In this document: positions 12,510 through 23,767 of the stretch, piece by piece
How the letters are laid out: each line of letters starts with the position of its first letter
Numbering within the stretch: position 1 is the first letter of the stretch
DNA from: Platerodrilus igneus
Taxonomy: Eukaryota > Arthropoda > Insecta > Coleoptera > Lycidae
Assembly (NCBI GenBank): GCA_036346225.1
Contig: JARFIW010001491.1
Location: 4,712,001-4,776,000 of the forward strand
Length of the DNA stretch: 64,000 bases
Direction of reading: 5' to 3'
Program-made: the position numbers and the translations under genes
Notes under the pieces: model-generated
Databases searched by the model: none
Told to the model about the DNA's origin: nothing
The model's input: the letters and a program-made list of their open reading frames with translations, nothing else

Positions 12510-14009
12510 TGAAGATCCGGAAGGCACCAGGTCCCGACGGCATCCCAACCAAAGCCGTCAAACTGCTTCCTGTAAGAGCTAAAGCCATGCTACTGGCCAT
12601 ATTTAACGCCATTTTACGTCTGCGTAATTTCCCCACACCCTGGAAGTGCGCAGACGTAATTTTGTTACAGAAGCCTGGGCTGTCTGCAACCTTTCCGCAG
12701 AATTACCGCCCCATCAGTCTCCTATCGGTTCTCGGCAAGTTAGCGGAGGGTGTCGTACTTCGACAGCTACAGGACAAAGTTGAAGAGCGAGGGGCATCCC
12801 CAACGAGCAGTTTGCCTTCAGATTCAGCCATTCAACCGTTCATCAGATCCTGCGTCTCGTAGAGTTTGTCACCGATGGTTTCAACAGGAAACAGTCCACC
12901 GGCGTCATTTTCCTTGATGGTTTTAAGGCCTTCGACCGAGTGTGACATCTGGGACTCCTCTACAAGCTGCTAGTGTTGGACATCCACCAAGGACTGGCAA
13001 GAATCATCGCATCGTTTCTGGTCCAATGAAGTTTCCGAGTGAAGATAAGCAGCTCCCGTTTTTCAACTCGACAGATGGAAGTCGGCGTGCCCAGGGTTCG
13101 CTCCTCTCACCATTGCTCTACGCGCTGTTCACTCGCGACGTGCCGAAGACTAGCGATACCCACCTGTCTCTCTACGCCGACGACACCGCCGTAGCCACCA
13201 GATCACTAGCCCCATGGTTAGTGACAAGAAGACTTCAGGGGAGAGATGGTTCCCAACCTGGCTGATTAACGTCAACCCGGACAAGAACAGCGCTATGCTC
13301 CTGACGAAGAAAATGCTCCAACCAGGCAAGGACATCGTGATCTTCAACGAGACCTTCCCATGGAAGCCGCAGGCCAAGTACTTGGGAGTAACCATCGAGT
13401 AAAGACTCACCTGGGTAGTCCACATCGCCAGCAGCGCCTCCATAGGCAACGCAGCAACAGCCAGCCTGAACCCGCTACTCAACAAAAGAAGTTAGCTCTC
13501 CATCGCCAACAAAATCAGATTCTACAAAACCATCATCAGACCGACCCTGACCTACGCATCGGCAGCTTTGGGCTACACAGCCAAGTCCCACATCAAAAGG
13601 CTGCAATCCGTCCAATTAAAGAACCTGCGCATGGCACTCGACGCCCCATGGTACGTGAAAAATGACCAACTCCACTCCGACGTCAACATTCCAACGATGG
13701 TGGAATTCATCAAGGCAGCTGCAAGCAAGACCTTTGACAGAATGGCTCTTCACGACAACCCCCTCATCGGGACAGCCACCGATGAAGTACAGAAGACCGA
13801 AGACAGTAGTAATAGATTAGCATAGTTGTATTTATAAATAAAATACTTTAAGTCGGCTGTCATTAGGACAGCAAGATAACACTTAAGTCTTTTCACATTA
13901 GCCAGACTAAAATGTAAAATTTTTTCACAACTCAAATTCAAAATACCAATTAGATTTAGAGTAGAGATTTGTAATTGTAGCTCAATAAAGAATATGTCAA
14001 TGGTAATGT

Positions 14010-14567
14010 CAAACATTTAATTTCGTATATTATGCACCTTTGTCTTTCTGCTGGAGTCCTGTCGTGACTTCTGAAAACAGTAAATTTATTTTTGTGAATT
14101 AGTAATGGCTATTTTGATGTTTAGTTTTCCAAATATTTTTTTAATTCTGAGGTTAAATGATTGAAATAGGGTAATGTTTTGTAGGTGGTGTTAATATGAG
14201 GTGGTTCGTGATTGGGTATGTCATTGTTAATATTTGTGGGGATTTGTAAAGTAACGAGTAGATTAATTTTGTAGGATAATTGTTATTTTTAAGTAAAAGG
14301 GTTCAAGTGTTCAAATTGTTTTGATTCAGAGCCGGATGGCAAATGTGTTTAATTCTGTTTCTTGGGCTTAAAATAAGATTAATTTTCATACTGAAGAAAT
14401 GATAAGAGTGAACATTTAAGTATCTGGCAGAGTCTGGGGGTTTATGACACCAATCGAGTATTATACATATTTTGATCTTGTCTTATAACGTAGTCTTTTC
14501 GGTTTCAATAGTGAACTGTATATTATTGTTGAAACTATTAAAAATATTCATAGGTGTTGGAGGTGAC
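14010..14567 (-). pseudogene. Penelope-like retroelement, C-terminal RT / linker fragment
   Basis: Translating the minus strand in three frames gives successive blocks in the Penelope order. NSFNNNIQFTIETEKTTL (about 14,552-14,488) is followed by DWCHKPPDSARYLN (about 14,450-14,405), corresponding to the family's YRKPTxTxRYLN motif. Then come NLNTLTLLLKNNNYPTK, QSFNLRIKKIFGKLNIKI (about 14,155-14,102) and finally SHDRTPAERQRCIIYEIKC (about 14,077-14,020), the stretch just before the GIY-YIG endonuclease. I see no GIY-YIG domain downstream, so the fragment seems to stop there, abutting the 3' region of the Jockey-type LINE. At least two frame changes and a stop (after EKTTL) show it is dead. 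Family assignment rests on remembered motif order and was not checked by search. Confidence 0.78.
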
Positions 14568-14622
14568 CTGTATATGGAAGACCAATGTTAGAAGGAATCT
14601 GAAAATTTACACTAGGGGGTTA

Positions 14623-14630
14623 TCGAAGGT
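14623..14630. repeat. Left 8-bp target-site duplication of the hAT element
   Basis: TCGAAGGT is identical to 17,644-17,651, on the far side of the element. An 8-bp duplication is diagnostic of hAT insertion. Confidence 0.93.
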
Positions 14631-17600
14631 TAGGGATGGACTCGGGCCGTGCCGGGCCGGGCTTATTAAATGCCCGGCCCGACGCAGAAAGGTAACCGGC
14701 CTGGCCCGAGGCCCCGCCCGAAATAAAAATTGACGGCCCGGTCCTCCGGGCCGGGCCGGCCCGAAGACTTTTATTCAACAAATGAAAAGATATTTTTTCT
14801 GTTGTGTTCAACAAGTAACTATCACTCTTTCGTTTAATTTAAGAGTATAATGATTTTGAATTACAATCAAGATTACTTATGGAACATATCGTAGTATATC
14901 ATTTGATTTTTGATTCTGTTACGTACCTAGACGTAGCCGGAAGAAAAGTAAGTACCAGGTTAACTATTAAACGCGGAGAGTGGGGGGATTCGCATACATA
15001 CCAAAAAGAAACAAAAAAACACATCGCCCACGATGATCTATTAACAAATAAAAATAAATAACGGATTCTGTACAAACAAGCAAAAGCAATAAATTAAGCA
15101 AACAGTTAGGTGATATGAACAATTTAGTACATTAGATACGAAGTGCGCATCTCGTATTTATACAAAATAAAATTAATCAGTAGTAAATAAACCTGTGAGA
15201 GCTTTTGTCAAACATTTTTAAAGTTTCACCTAATACTTTTTGTAAAATAACTAATTAATAGGAAAGAATTAACGTGTGGGAGCTTTTGTAAGATATCTTT
15301 TAAATCGTACATAGTACCGTTTGTAAAATAAACTAATCAGTACAAATGAATAAGCGTGCATCTGTCCAATACTTTTAACACAGGTACATGACACATGTAG
15401 AGCGATAATATCGATTAGCAGCAACGAACAATAGTTCTACAATGTGACGTTTCTTGTCACATAACTACACCAAATGTTGATACGGAATATCCCATTGACA
15501 CACACAAAAGAAAACGAGTTGAATACCTGTCGGTGTCCGGATACTTAGCTTGAAAACCGTCGGGTGTGAGTCAACACAGAAACGCCGCGGTATTCAGGAT
15601 ACATTCACCCTGGCATCGTAAATACAGCAACGACCTACGCACAAGAGCAGTTGGTCTACAGAAAGGAAGAACCCATTTGGCCTCCAGTTAAAAAAAGCAA
15701 TCCACGCAAGACACCTCCTAGTTGTCGAACAGAAAATAAACTGACGTGCATTGCTTTTGAAATACGGTGACGAATAATGTAGAAAATATGTCAACGCACA
15801 AGCTATAGAAGCAAATTTAACAATGGTTCAAATAACACGATTTACAGCTGCAAATCCTCGCTTATCGAAGCAGAGCGCGATTAAAACTGAAAAACCCGGG
15901 TTTTATCAGATAGTGTGCGACCTTATTTCAACAAGTTTTTACATTAAAACAATAGAGAAAATCATATAGGCGGTCGTAATGTATACCAAGATAACGGGTA
16001 CCTGAAACAGGATATACCTATTTAGTTGTTGCATAAACTTGTCGTTTCAAAGCAACTAGATTTAAGTTGAGGAATTTATTCGAGAACGTGTTTATTATTA
16101 ATTATGTTGAAGGATTTAACAGTAAAAACAGAATTTATTCGAGCGGGTATTGAATTAATAAGGGAGAAAAATAGGGTAATTAATTTATGCTGAAAATAAA
16201 CGTAACAATTCTTTAAAAAATTCTAGAAATAGGTAACAAAGGTACAAAATTTTAGCAATTTTCAATGTTTATGAAATTGTACGCTTAACGCACCTTATAA
16301 CCTTTATAATAAATTTGCGTCCGCTTTATTTTGTCGTTCCTACTTCAAAGAATTTTACTAAAATTACCTACTTGAAATTAGAGAGTTGTTGCAAACTCAT
16401 TCCAAGCAGACTTTATTAAAAGAATCTTCAGATAAAGCATCCTTTTTTAAAAGTTTGCATCCAATCTAAAGGAGTGTTAGTGCAAGTGTTTTTTCACTTA
16501 CTCTTTATTCTGACATATATGTTTAGTATTCTATATCTATAAGTTATGTTTTAAAAATGAATAAAGAATTAATCTCTTTTGTGATAAGGTGACCTATAAT
16601 ACATGTTTAACTATATTAGAAAAAATCAAAGAAATTGTTTTCACACAAAGATGAACTTTTTTTTATTATTTGAGTCTTTTATTTCCCACTGATTCGATAA
16701 CATTTGTATGTGTTGTTAAAGTGTTTTCACGGAATACTTTTTGAGTTTACTTCAAGACACTGTTTTTACTCCTTTCCAAGCATATAGCATATCAGTTTTC
16801 AAAAGGATTTTTACAGTTTAATTCTAGGAAAAGCATTACAAAACAGCATCCTCCTATTTAGAGCGTTGCCGTTTTATATCTTTTTCGTGTTATAAACTTG
16901 GACATTATATTTCTAAATTTAATTACGGAAACAACACTACAAAAAACCATTTATTTTGCTATATTTATACACAAAGCATTCCCTGTCTGTATTTAAATTA
17001 AATAAAGGTGTCCTGTATTTTAATAAAGTACAAACATTAAAGGTGTAATTGCGCATGTGTAAATGTCAAATAAGGGAAAACTTTATTAAAAAATTGGTAA
17101 AATGAACTTTGCAATAACTCTCTAGTGTTTTAGGCGGTAGACATAAATTATGCACGCGATTGATAATATCGACGTTTGCAGCATGATTGAGATTTGGAGT
17201 ATATACATATACATAATATAAATCGTGCAGACTTTTGAATTATGAATAAATCACCTAGTTTGATGTTCCTGGGCATCTTTAACTTGCCTAAAGTACAACA
17301 TGAGGAACATTAAATAGGACTAGAAAAAATATTCGGTATAAGAAGTGAGGTATAATATCACGTTTCCTTTACACTAAATAAAACGAAAAACTGATTATTA
17401 ATGGGTTCATGAAGACACTACGTGAAAATATAATTAAGAACGTTTACTTACTCAATGTGCGTTTTTCGGCCAAAAAGTTCGAGCCGGCCCGAGTCGTTTG
17501 GCCCGGCCCGGCCCGAAAAAAGATAGGCCCGTCCCGGGCCCGGCCCGAATAAAGTAGTCAACGGCCCGGCCCAGATTCGAGCCCAAAATCGGGCCGGGCT

Positions 17601-17643
17601 CGGGCCGGGCCGGCCCGAAAGCCCAAGCCCGAGTCCATCCCTA
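14631..17643. mobile_element. Non-autonomous hAT transposon (3,013 bp) with GC-rich sub-terminal arrays
   Basis: The ends are perfect 17-bp inverted repeats, TAGGGATGGACTCGGGC (14,631-14,647, and its complement at 17,627-17,643), flanked by the 8-bp duplication TCGAAGGT. Both ends then carry dense runs of GGCCCG/CGGGCC words (14,640-14,770 and 17,480-17,635), so the termini are very GC-rich while the 2.7-kb interior is AT-rich like the rest of the window. The interior shows no transposase: a 60-codon plus frame at 14,879-15,061 and a 66-codon minus frame at 15,594-15,794 resemble nothing I know. It must have been moved by a transposase supplied in trans. The sub-terminal words are plausible transposase-binding sites by analogy with known hAT elements. 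The intact duplication and near-perfect ends suggest a fairly young insertion. Confidence 0.93.
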
Positions 17644-17651
17644 TCGAAGGT
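17644..17651. repeat. Right 8-bp target-site duplication of the hAT element
   Basis: TCGAAGGT, identical to 14,623-14,630. Joining the outer flanks restores the empty site. Confidence 0.93.
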
Positions 17652-19030
17652 GCTCTACGCGTCTAAGATAGTTTCGATACGCTAGCACTTTTGGTTACAC
17701 CGAAAGTCGGCATTACTGTCGTTATTTCAAATGCAACGCCTTGTATATTTATGCATTTTTGAATTCCTTGTCAAATTGTATATGAACCCTTATAATACAA
17801 CCATATCCCTATCTAATGACCTTTTTCGAGATTTCTGAGTTTTTGTAAAAATTTGACATTTGCAGGCAGTCACATAAATCGGAATATTTAGAAACTAAAC
17901 GAACTTACAAAATGGATTTTTTCCAAACACATAAACAATAGTTGATATTATTTCAACGTACTAAGAAAATCTGATTGTAATATACAGAGTGCTAGAAAAT
18001 TTATATTGTAATTGAAATTTTTATTATTATTACTATTATGTTATTATTCATATTGTATTTTCGATAACTAGCTTATGTGATTGGTATAGGAATGATTGTT
18101 TTTGTTTGTGCTTATTAACAAACCCACGTTTAATCCTGTTATTCATATTGTATTTTGTATCAGCTGACCTAATTTGTTTGTTACATGAACGCTTGCTCTT
18201 GTACATAATAAATTATGTGTTGCAGAGTGTTTGCAAATATACGGAAAATACAGTGACGTCAATGGTTAGAAAAGATAAAATTGAATACGAGTTCACTACT
18301 ATCATGAGGTGAATTTTCACGTCTTCTTAATTTGGAAAATTATCTTCGTTAAGAATTGTCCGAATAAAAAACGTAGTATTTATAAATCCAATTTCTCTGG
18401 AAACATAAAAGTTAATTTAACTATACACATCGAACTAAATATTTGCATAGCCATTAATCAAAAGAGATACTTGATTGTTCATTAAAAGAGAAATCCCAAA
18501 AAGGGAGGACGTATTTGTATAACTATTTTTCAATCGTGTTGCGATATAAATGAAACAACTTTTTCAACTTCACGGCTTATTATTCATCGAAGGGTGTACT
18601 CAGAACTACGCACTTGAGCCAAGGAATCAACCTAGAAAAAATACCATGTTAGCGAAAATTAATTTACAGTATAATACTGACATTTTTTTGAATATTTGAA
18701 ACCTGCATGTACGTAAATATTTATATGAAGGGTCATCAAAAATTTTGATTGATACGTAGAAATAACGAAGGGTCATTGAACGTTCAACAAGACTTCCAAT
18801 GTATAACAGAGTTATTTTTGCTGGCTTTATATTTTTAATAGGGTTATAATTTGGCGATGAACAGATTTGTATTTTACTTTGATTCGAGGGTTTTAAATCT
18901 TAAATAACATTAAAAAAGTTGTAGAAATGCAAATTGTACATATTTCTTGGTTTATTATACAAAATTTTGGTTATTTCGTTTATCTTATTTAGGTATGAAG
19001 TGTTAGAGAAAAAAAAGGAGCGTAAAAATT
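17652..19030. other. Gene-free stretch with dispersed repeat fragments
   Basis: I recognise no coding sequence. A block at 18,381-18,442 (ending ATCGAACTAAATAT) recurs in the same orientation, diverged, at 25,631-25,700. The words TTATTCATATTGTATTTT occur twice, about 100 bp apart (18,042 and 18,139). Confidence 0.5.
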
Positions 19031-19038
19031 CTTCTGTT

Positions 19039-19320
19039 ATCGTACCGTCGTGCACTCTGTGTAGGATTGAACTGAGCTAGTCGAGACTTAAACCTAATGG
19101 TGTGAAATTTAAATTTTATTCTATATTATTTAGGAACACAGAGCGGTGGTGGACAGCAGGCAACTGTGCGTTAAATACATCGAAGTACGGCGATATCATA
19201 GCTATATATATATATATATATATATATTGCTATGATAAGGGGTTGTTTAGGGGTGTATTAAATAGTAAGGGTCGTGTAGTAACTGTAAATAGCAATAGTA
19301 ATCAGAAAACTGCATTTATT
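19039..19320. repeat. Dispersed repeat, copy A (hairpin arms plus TA microsatellite)
   Basis: GTGCACTCTGTGTAG at 19,050-19,064 and AACACAGAGCGGTGG at 19,135-19,149 are inverted to each other over the core CTCTGTGT/ACACAGAG. Both recur in the same order at 20,823-20,837 and 20,892-20,906 (copy B). They are followed in both copies by a GTACGGCG block and a TA run (19,202-19,228 here). The TA run here is flanked by TATCATAGC and GCTATGATA, giving a longer hairpin. The segment after it (about 19,225-19,285) reappears inverted at 25,500-25,575. This looks like a small non-coding mobile element; its ends are not defined. Confidence 0.6.
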
Positions 19321-19329
19321 TAGCAGAAA

Positions 19330-20809
19330 AGTAAGTAATTCGTACAATATGTAAATAGCAAGCATTTAACACCCTGTATATAGACCGTAATTAACATTAA
19401 TCATTGCAAGTGAGCACATCTTTTAACAATAGAACGCGTATTCAGTAGAGAAATAATTGTACATGTATTTAAACTACGTTGCGAATGTTTAACAAGTTTA
19501 TAAAATAAAATACACAGAAGATAAGACAAAAACCTAATACATCCTTATACAATTACGCTTGTGATAAAGAAGGAACAATATGCGCTTTGATGAGAAACGA
19601 ACTTTCAAATAAAAAAATACAGAAACGAAAATAGTACTAGAGTTACATCATTTATTTTTGTATAATTATCCAAAAGCATTATCTATACAAAACACGGACG
19701 TAAGTTGAAAGTCTGGCCGCAATAACAAATGTTAAGGCAAGCAAAGATCGCAAATAAACACGATGACACGGGAATACAAAGGAGTTGCATCAGAAAACAG
19801 CTTTAAATATACAGGGAATATTAAAGACAAAACCTGGTTGGTTGAAACAATCTGCAAAACTACTTAGAAACCCAACCCAGATGTAGTGAGAAAAGGTCAT
19901 TTAACACCCATCGGCGATAAGACAAACAGTTCACACTTGATGCACGTTGAAGCCACGACACTTTTAACCAGAAATCTACGCGTCAAATAAATAAAGTTTA
20001 GAATATATCAAATTTATGTTATTGTAGAAGTAATGCTGTATAAAAATTACGTTAAGAATACATGAAGAGTTTTTGCCGTTTTTTTAGAAAACGGCTTCTA
20101 GTCGGATTCTAAGTGAATTCCAATCAGATTCTGGTAACATTCTAATTGGATTCTAATCCGCGTCGGAAATAATTACAATTCTAGTTGGCTTATGGTGCAA
20201 TTCTGGTACAATTCTAATTTTAATTCTGGAATAATTCATGATACTAAGTAACCCAAGATTCAAGAGGTATTTAAGGGAAGAGATTCAAAGCATATGCAGA
20301 AAAATATAAAATAAAGAACAAAATGATTTTTGGAAAGCAAGGGGTAACTACTAAATATTGGTTCAACAAAGCAGAGCATTGGTATTCGATTGGAAACAAT
20401 AAGGGGCTGTTGATCCACAACACGAAACAACATATCACAGGTCAGATCTACTTAATTTTAAGATGTTTTTCAATTTAAATTTTAATACTGAATTTATTCA
20501 ATTTATCCTGTAATTAACCTGTAAAGAAGTCAACAAGAAACATTGCATACGTTTAACTTACGTAATAAATTACATAGAGGTCTAGAACGTTCCAGATTTT
20601 TTTGTAAAGAGATCATTTTTAGTGACTTTATTTTAAATTAAAAGTGTATAAATTTTGGGATAAATAATATATATGATATTGATTGATTGAAGGGTGTATT
20701 TAAAGAATTTCTAAAATTGTAAATATTATTTCCTTTTATTATATGAATGTTGGTTAACTTCGTTTTATCAATTCAAACAGGTAATCATAACGGGGTGAGA
20801 GAAAATTGA
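19330..20809. other. Gene-free stretch between repeat copies A and B
   Basis: No coding sequence recognised. It contains the degenerate minisatellite listed separately at 20,094-20,236. Confidence 0.5.
20094..20236. repeat. Degenerate minisatellite built on ATTCT, period about 11 bp
   Basis: The words GATTCT, CATTCT and AATTCT recur about every 11 bases (for example 20,105, 20,127, 20,138 and 20,149), separated by variable six-base spacers such as AATTGG and GGTAAC. The array is clearly non-random but heavily decayed, and no coding frame follows it. Confidence 0.55.
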
Positions 20810-20950
20810 TCATCGTAACTTTGTGCACTCTGTGTAGATTAAAAAGGGCTAGCCGTGGCATAATAATAAAAGTAAAAGATTGAATTGAGAAAACACAGAG
20901 CGGTGGCGTTCAGTAGAACGTTTATTACACTGAGTACGGCGTTATCATAT

Positions 20951-20988
<38 letters not shown>

Positions 20989-20995
20989 CCGTGGA
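20810..20995. repeat. Dispersed repeat, copy B
   Basis: Homologous to 19,039-19,230 in the same orientation. It shares GTGCACTCTGTGTAG (20,823-20,837), AACACAGAGCGGTGG (20,892-20,906), a GAGTACGGCGTTATCATA block and a TA run (20,953-20,987). Identity is high in the blocks and low between them. The copies lie about 1.77 kb apart; there is no gag/pol between them and no TG...CA ends, so they are not LTRs. Confidence 0.6.
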
Positions 20996-22955
20996 ACTCG
21001 GGTAAAATCCTCACCAACAAAAAAAGTCAAAAAAAAAAATTTCTTACCCGTTTTCCTCTCTTCCTCGATTGAATTGCTAATTTTCTGCACCTGCTTCCGG
21101 CTAGCTCATTTGGACCTCCTCTTGGGTATCTAGATTCACTCGCATATTCTCAATCGTACACACATACTCGCAATAAAACCACAAAATACAACCAACATAC
21201 AATCTTTTATTTATTACTATTTACAAATGAAATTCAATATTGTCCATATTTGATTGATCACCTTACACTTCAGTAAATCTCATTTTGTAATGTCCTGTAT
21301 TTTATTTTTAAAATCATCAAACACATAAAATGTACCTGGAGTAAATGGGCCTTGAATAATACCTTCTCTAAAATTCCTTCTTTATAATTTATTTTGTTTT
21401 TTTAATCTAAGTAAACTCTGGGGTAGGGTGAGCTCATGATAACCCAGCTAATTATGCATAATATATGCCCTTCTACTTTGAAATACTCTTACAACAAAAA
21501 AAACAAAGCCATGCACTCTCCACAAAAATTTCACGTTCTGATGGAACGTTTAAAAAAAGCTTTATAGACACCTTCAAATTTCTAATTAAACACCATAATA
21601 AAGTTATTTACACGTATTATGTTCAATACGTAAATAATCCACACTACCTTAAAAATCACTCTCATACATCACCCAATATTCACAGTTTATAAGAATCACA
21701 ATTTCAAATCGTTACCTGGAAATTTCTAGGAGATCTCTGCTCTGTGGACGATCCCATGTATTTCTTCTATCTGTTTTGCAAGCCGTTTCTCGCTGTTACT
21801 AGACGAACCCCATCTAAGTTGAACTGCTAACGCCGCCTTCACGGTGTAACCAAATTCCAAATTCTATTCAAACATCTGTCTTTCACAATTATTGACTGTG
21901 ATCTACGTCACTTAACGTCCCGACACGAGTTGGTTAAAAATTATAGGTGATACCTCAATTAAAATAAGTAATCTCGGCACACTAACCGCGTTCTAATTAA
22001 GAGGCTACCACCATGCAATATAATTTAAATGATTTTATAATACTTACAACTCGTGATACTTTCATACGTCGTTTGGGACGATCGAAATATTAAGAGCCTT
22101 CACCACGTTATTCAAAAATATTTATACACCTAGGCTGCCACCTCCTGGCCGCATTCATCCGAAATCTCCTGTTAACAACAACACATTCTTACAATTTTGC
22201 ACTCCACCAATTTTTAATCCCCCGAATTTCAGCACGTCGTTATTATATTTTCAGAAAACTACGCTACACTATGCTTGTATATGTCTCGCGTTCAACTAAC
22301 TATATCGACCAATCGTATATTTACTAACGTCCTACAAGTCCCTCCTATACTATCGTTGTCCCATGCTTATGCGTTTTCTACGTTTCTTTCTAACCTTGCT
22401 TGAGTGGTAGAAAATCGATATTTCTGTTTATTTGCTATCTACACCACGTGGACTTCTTACGTGATTTAACTCACCGCTCATTAGCATTTACTACGAACAC
22501 AGGCGACGGTTTACCCAATATACGTAGAATCTTCATCTTTATCTATACAAAATTATTGGAACTTGACATTTAAAATTCTGCAGGTGTTTAATTAACTGAC
22601 GTTTTACCACAACACTTCCACGAGTTGGAATTCGGCGTATTTCTACCCCACCGATATATTTGTTGTTAGCAACGCTTTTCACCTTGGTATTATTGGGTTT
22701 TTACACTCTTCTATGCATATTATACATCAATAATCGTTCAATTAAATTCAATTAAATTACTAAATTAATGGCATTGGCTTCTATCATTTAATTTCTTTGC
22801 AAACCTGCTAAATATTTATCATTATTTGTACAATTTGATTAATACCCGTTACTTAAAAATGAATTAACTAATATAACTTTCGCACGTAGTTTCTGGTTGT
22901 TCCTTTATACAGGGTGTTTTGAAATTGTTTCTTTTATATTTATTTTTAATCTTTT
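20996..22955. other. Gene-free stretch, C-rich on the plus strand in part
   Basis: 21.0-22.4 kb is noticeably C-rich and G-poor on the plus strand, as in the non-coding tail of some retroelements, but I found no recognisable protein on either strand. A TATACAGGGTGTTTT end-like word occurs at about 22,908-22,922 with no partner nearby. Confidence 0.45.
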
Positions 22956-22963
22956 AAAACCAC

Positions 22964-22993
<30 letters not shown>

Positions 22994-22998
<5 letters not shown>

Positions 22999-23072
22999 CT
23001 ACTTACCTTCAGCAATTATATATATATATATATATATATATATTGGGTAATTGCTTAAGGTAAGTAGCTTAT
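22994..23072. repeat. 25-bp-arm inverted repeat with a TA-repeat loop
   Basis: The arms at 22,994-23,018 and 23,048-23,072 are inverted copies matching at 24 of 25 positions (core AGCTACTTACCTT). The loop is mostly a TA run (23,017-23,042), and a second TA run (about 22,969-22,996) precedes the left arm. It should extrude as a long hairpin or cruciform; it may be a MITE remnant or a palindromic expansion. Confidence 0.8.
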
Positions 23073-23084
23073 AATACTGTGGTA

Positions 23085-23258
23085 TTAGTTAATAAAATGA
23101 AATAATAACTTAGACGTTTATGCAAAGCCTAAGTGGTCATTTCAAATCGAACTAATGTTTAAAAGATGGAAAATATAAGGTCCCGGATAGGATGCAAACC
23201 TATAGCCCTCGGCTTTGAACCTTCGACGTGCTAACCAATTGCGCCATTTAAATCGGTG
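23085..23258 (-). mobile_element. tRNA-derived SINE, copy 1
   Basis: Read on the minus strand from about 23,258, it has a tRNA-like head. TGGCGCAATTGGTTAGCACG resembles the pol III A box and GGTTTGCATCC the B box. A body with TATTTTCCATCTTTTAA and TTAGGCTTTGCATAA follows, ending near TTTTATTAACT. The body matches copy 2 (23,606-23,769) throughout, in opposite orientation. The head does not fold into a complete cloverleaf, so this is not a functional tRNA gene. SINEs of this type are transcribed by RNA polymerase III from the two boxes and moved by LINE proteins. Confidence 0.8.
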
Positions 23259-23605
23259 ATTACAATTAGAAAGATATACAAATTTAAATTACGTACGGAA
23301 GCATACATCAACATAACTTTTAATTACGTTTAGCAAATTTTGTTAATCATATCTGACGGTGTCAAATTTTTTATCTAACTTATACAGAGACCGCACTATA
23401 ATAAACATGCCTTGTAAAATTACCCAATACTTGTATTTAATAAATGACTTACAGCCCTGATTTTGAGCGTTACTTCCTGTCTATATCTGACATAGGTCAA
23501 AAACTTGACACTGTTAGATATGATGGACAAAGGTCCAAAACGTAGTTAAAAGTTAGGTTGATGTATCTTTGTGTACATGATTTAGATTTGTTTATCTTGT
23601 TTATC
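23259..23605. other. Spacer between inverted SINE copies
   Basis: About 350 bp of AT-rich sequence; nothing recognisable. Confidence 0.5.
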
Positions 23606-23767
23606 TCACCGGTCCAGGTGGCGCAATTAGTACGTCGACGATGAAAGCTGAAGGTTAAAGGTTCAAATTCTGTTCGAGACCTTTATTTTCCATCTTTTAA
23701 TTACAAGCTCGATTTTAAATGTTCATTTAGGCTTTGCATAAAAGTCTGGTATTACTCCTTTTGTTAA

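Larger units (their letters stand above)
10262..13825 (+). pseudogene. ORF2 (AP endonuclease + reverse transcriptase) of the Jockey-type LINE, broken by insertion and frameshifts
   Basis: Endonuclease motifs: AFWNANGFLAKK (about 10,306-10,341), DIVIVNESHFR (about 10,379-10,411), FVSGYNPP (about 10,597-10,620), GEFHAKHLTW (about 10,688-10,717; the usual GDFN is altered) and SDHYPVLL (about 10,905-10,927). After the 957-bp insert (11,542-12,498) the RT core follows: IRKAPGPDGIPTKAV (about 12,515-12,559), QNYRPISLLSVLGKL (about 12,700-12,744), IFLDGFKAFDRV (about 12,907-12,942), GSLLSPLLYALF (about 13,096-13,131) and the catalytic LYADDTAVAT (13,171-13,200). The thumb/C-terminus runs to 13,825 (KIRFYKTIIRPTLTYAS, then LQSVQLKNLRMALDAPWY). 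A TGA follows FDRV and a TAA follows LGVTIE, and several frame changes exist, so the gene is dead although the catalytic YADD survives. The function in the family is target-primed reverse transcription. Confidence 0.95.
8971..13830 (+). mobile_element. Decayed Jockey/X-element-type non-LTR retrotransposon, interrupted by a second LINE
   Basis: A LINE in plus orientation with the standard two-ORF layout: a gag-like ORF1 with CCHC knuckles, then ORF2 with apurinic-type endonuclease and reverse transcriptase. It is much richer in G+C than its surroundings, so it stands out by composition. Both ORFs contain stops and frame changes, so it is no longer active. ORF2 is split at 11,541 by a 957-bp insertion; removing this brings the N-terminal and core parts of the RT together. 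The last ORF2 codons are at about 13,823, followed by an AATAAA at about 13,837. I could not place the 5' end, the 3' end or target-site duplications exactly. In this clade both proteins act at target-primed reverse transcription. Confidence 0.93.

Noticed and set aside
19039..20995. LTR pair of a small LTR retrotransposon
   Set aside because: The direct repeats are about 1.77 kb apart but lack TG...CA ends, target duplications and any gag/pol or primer-binding site between them.
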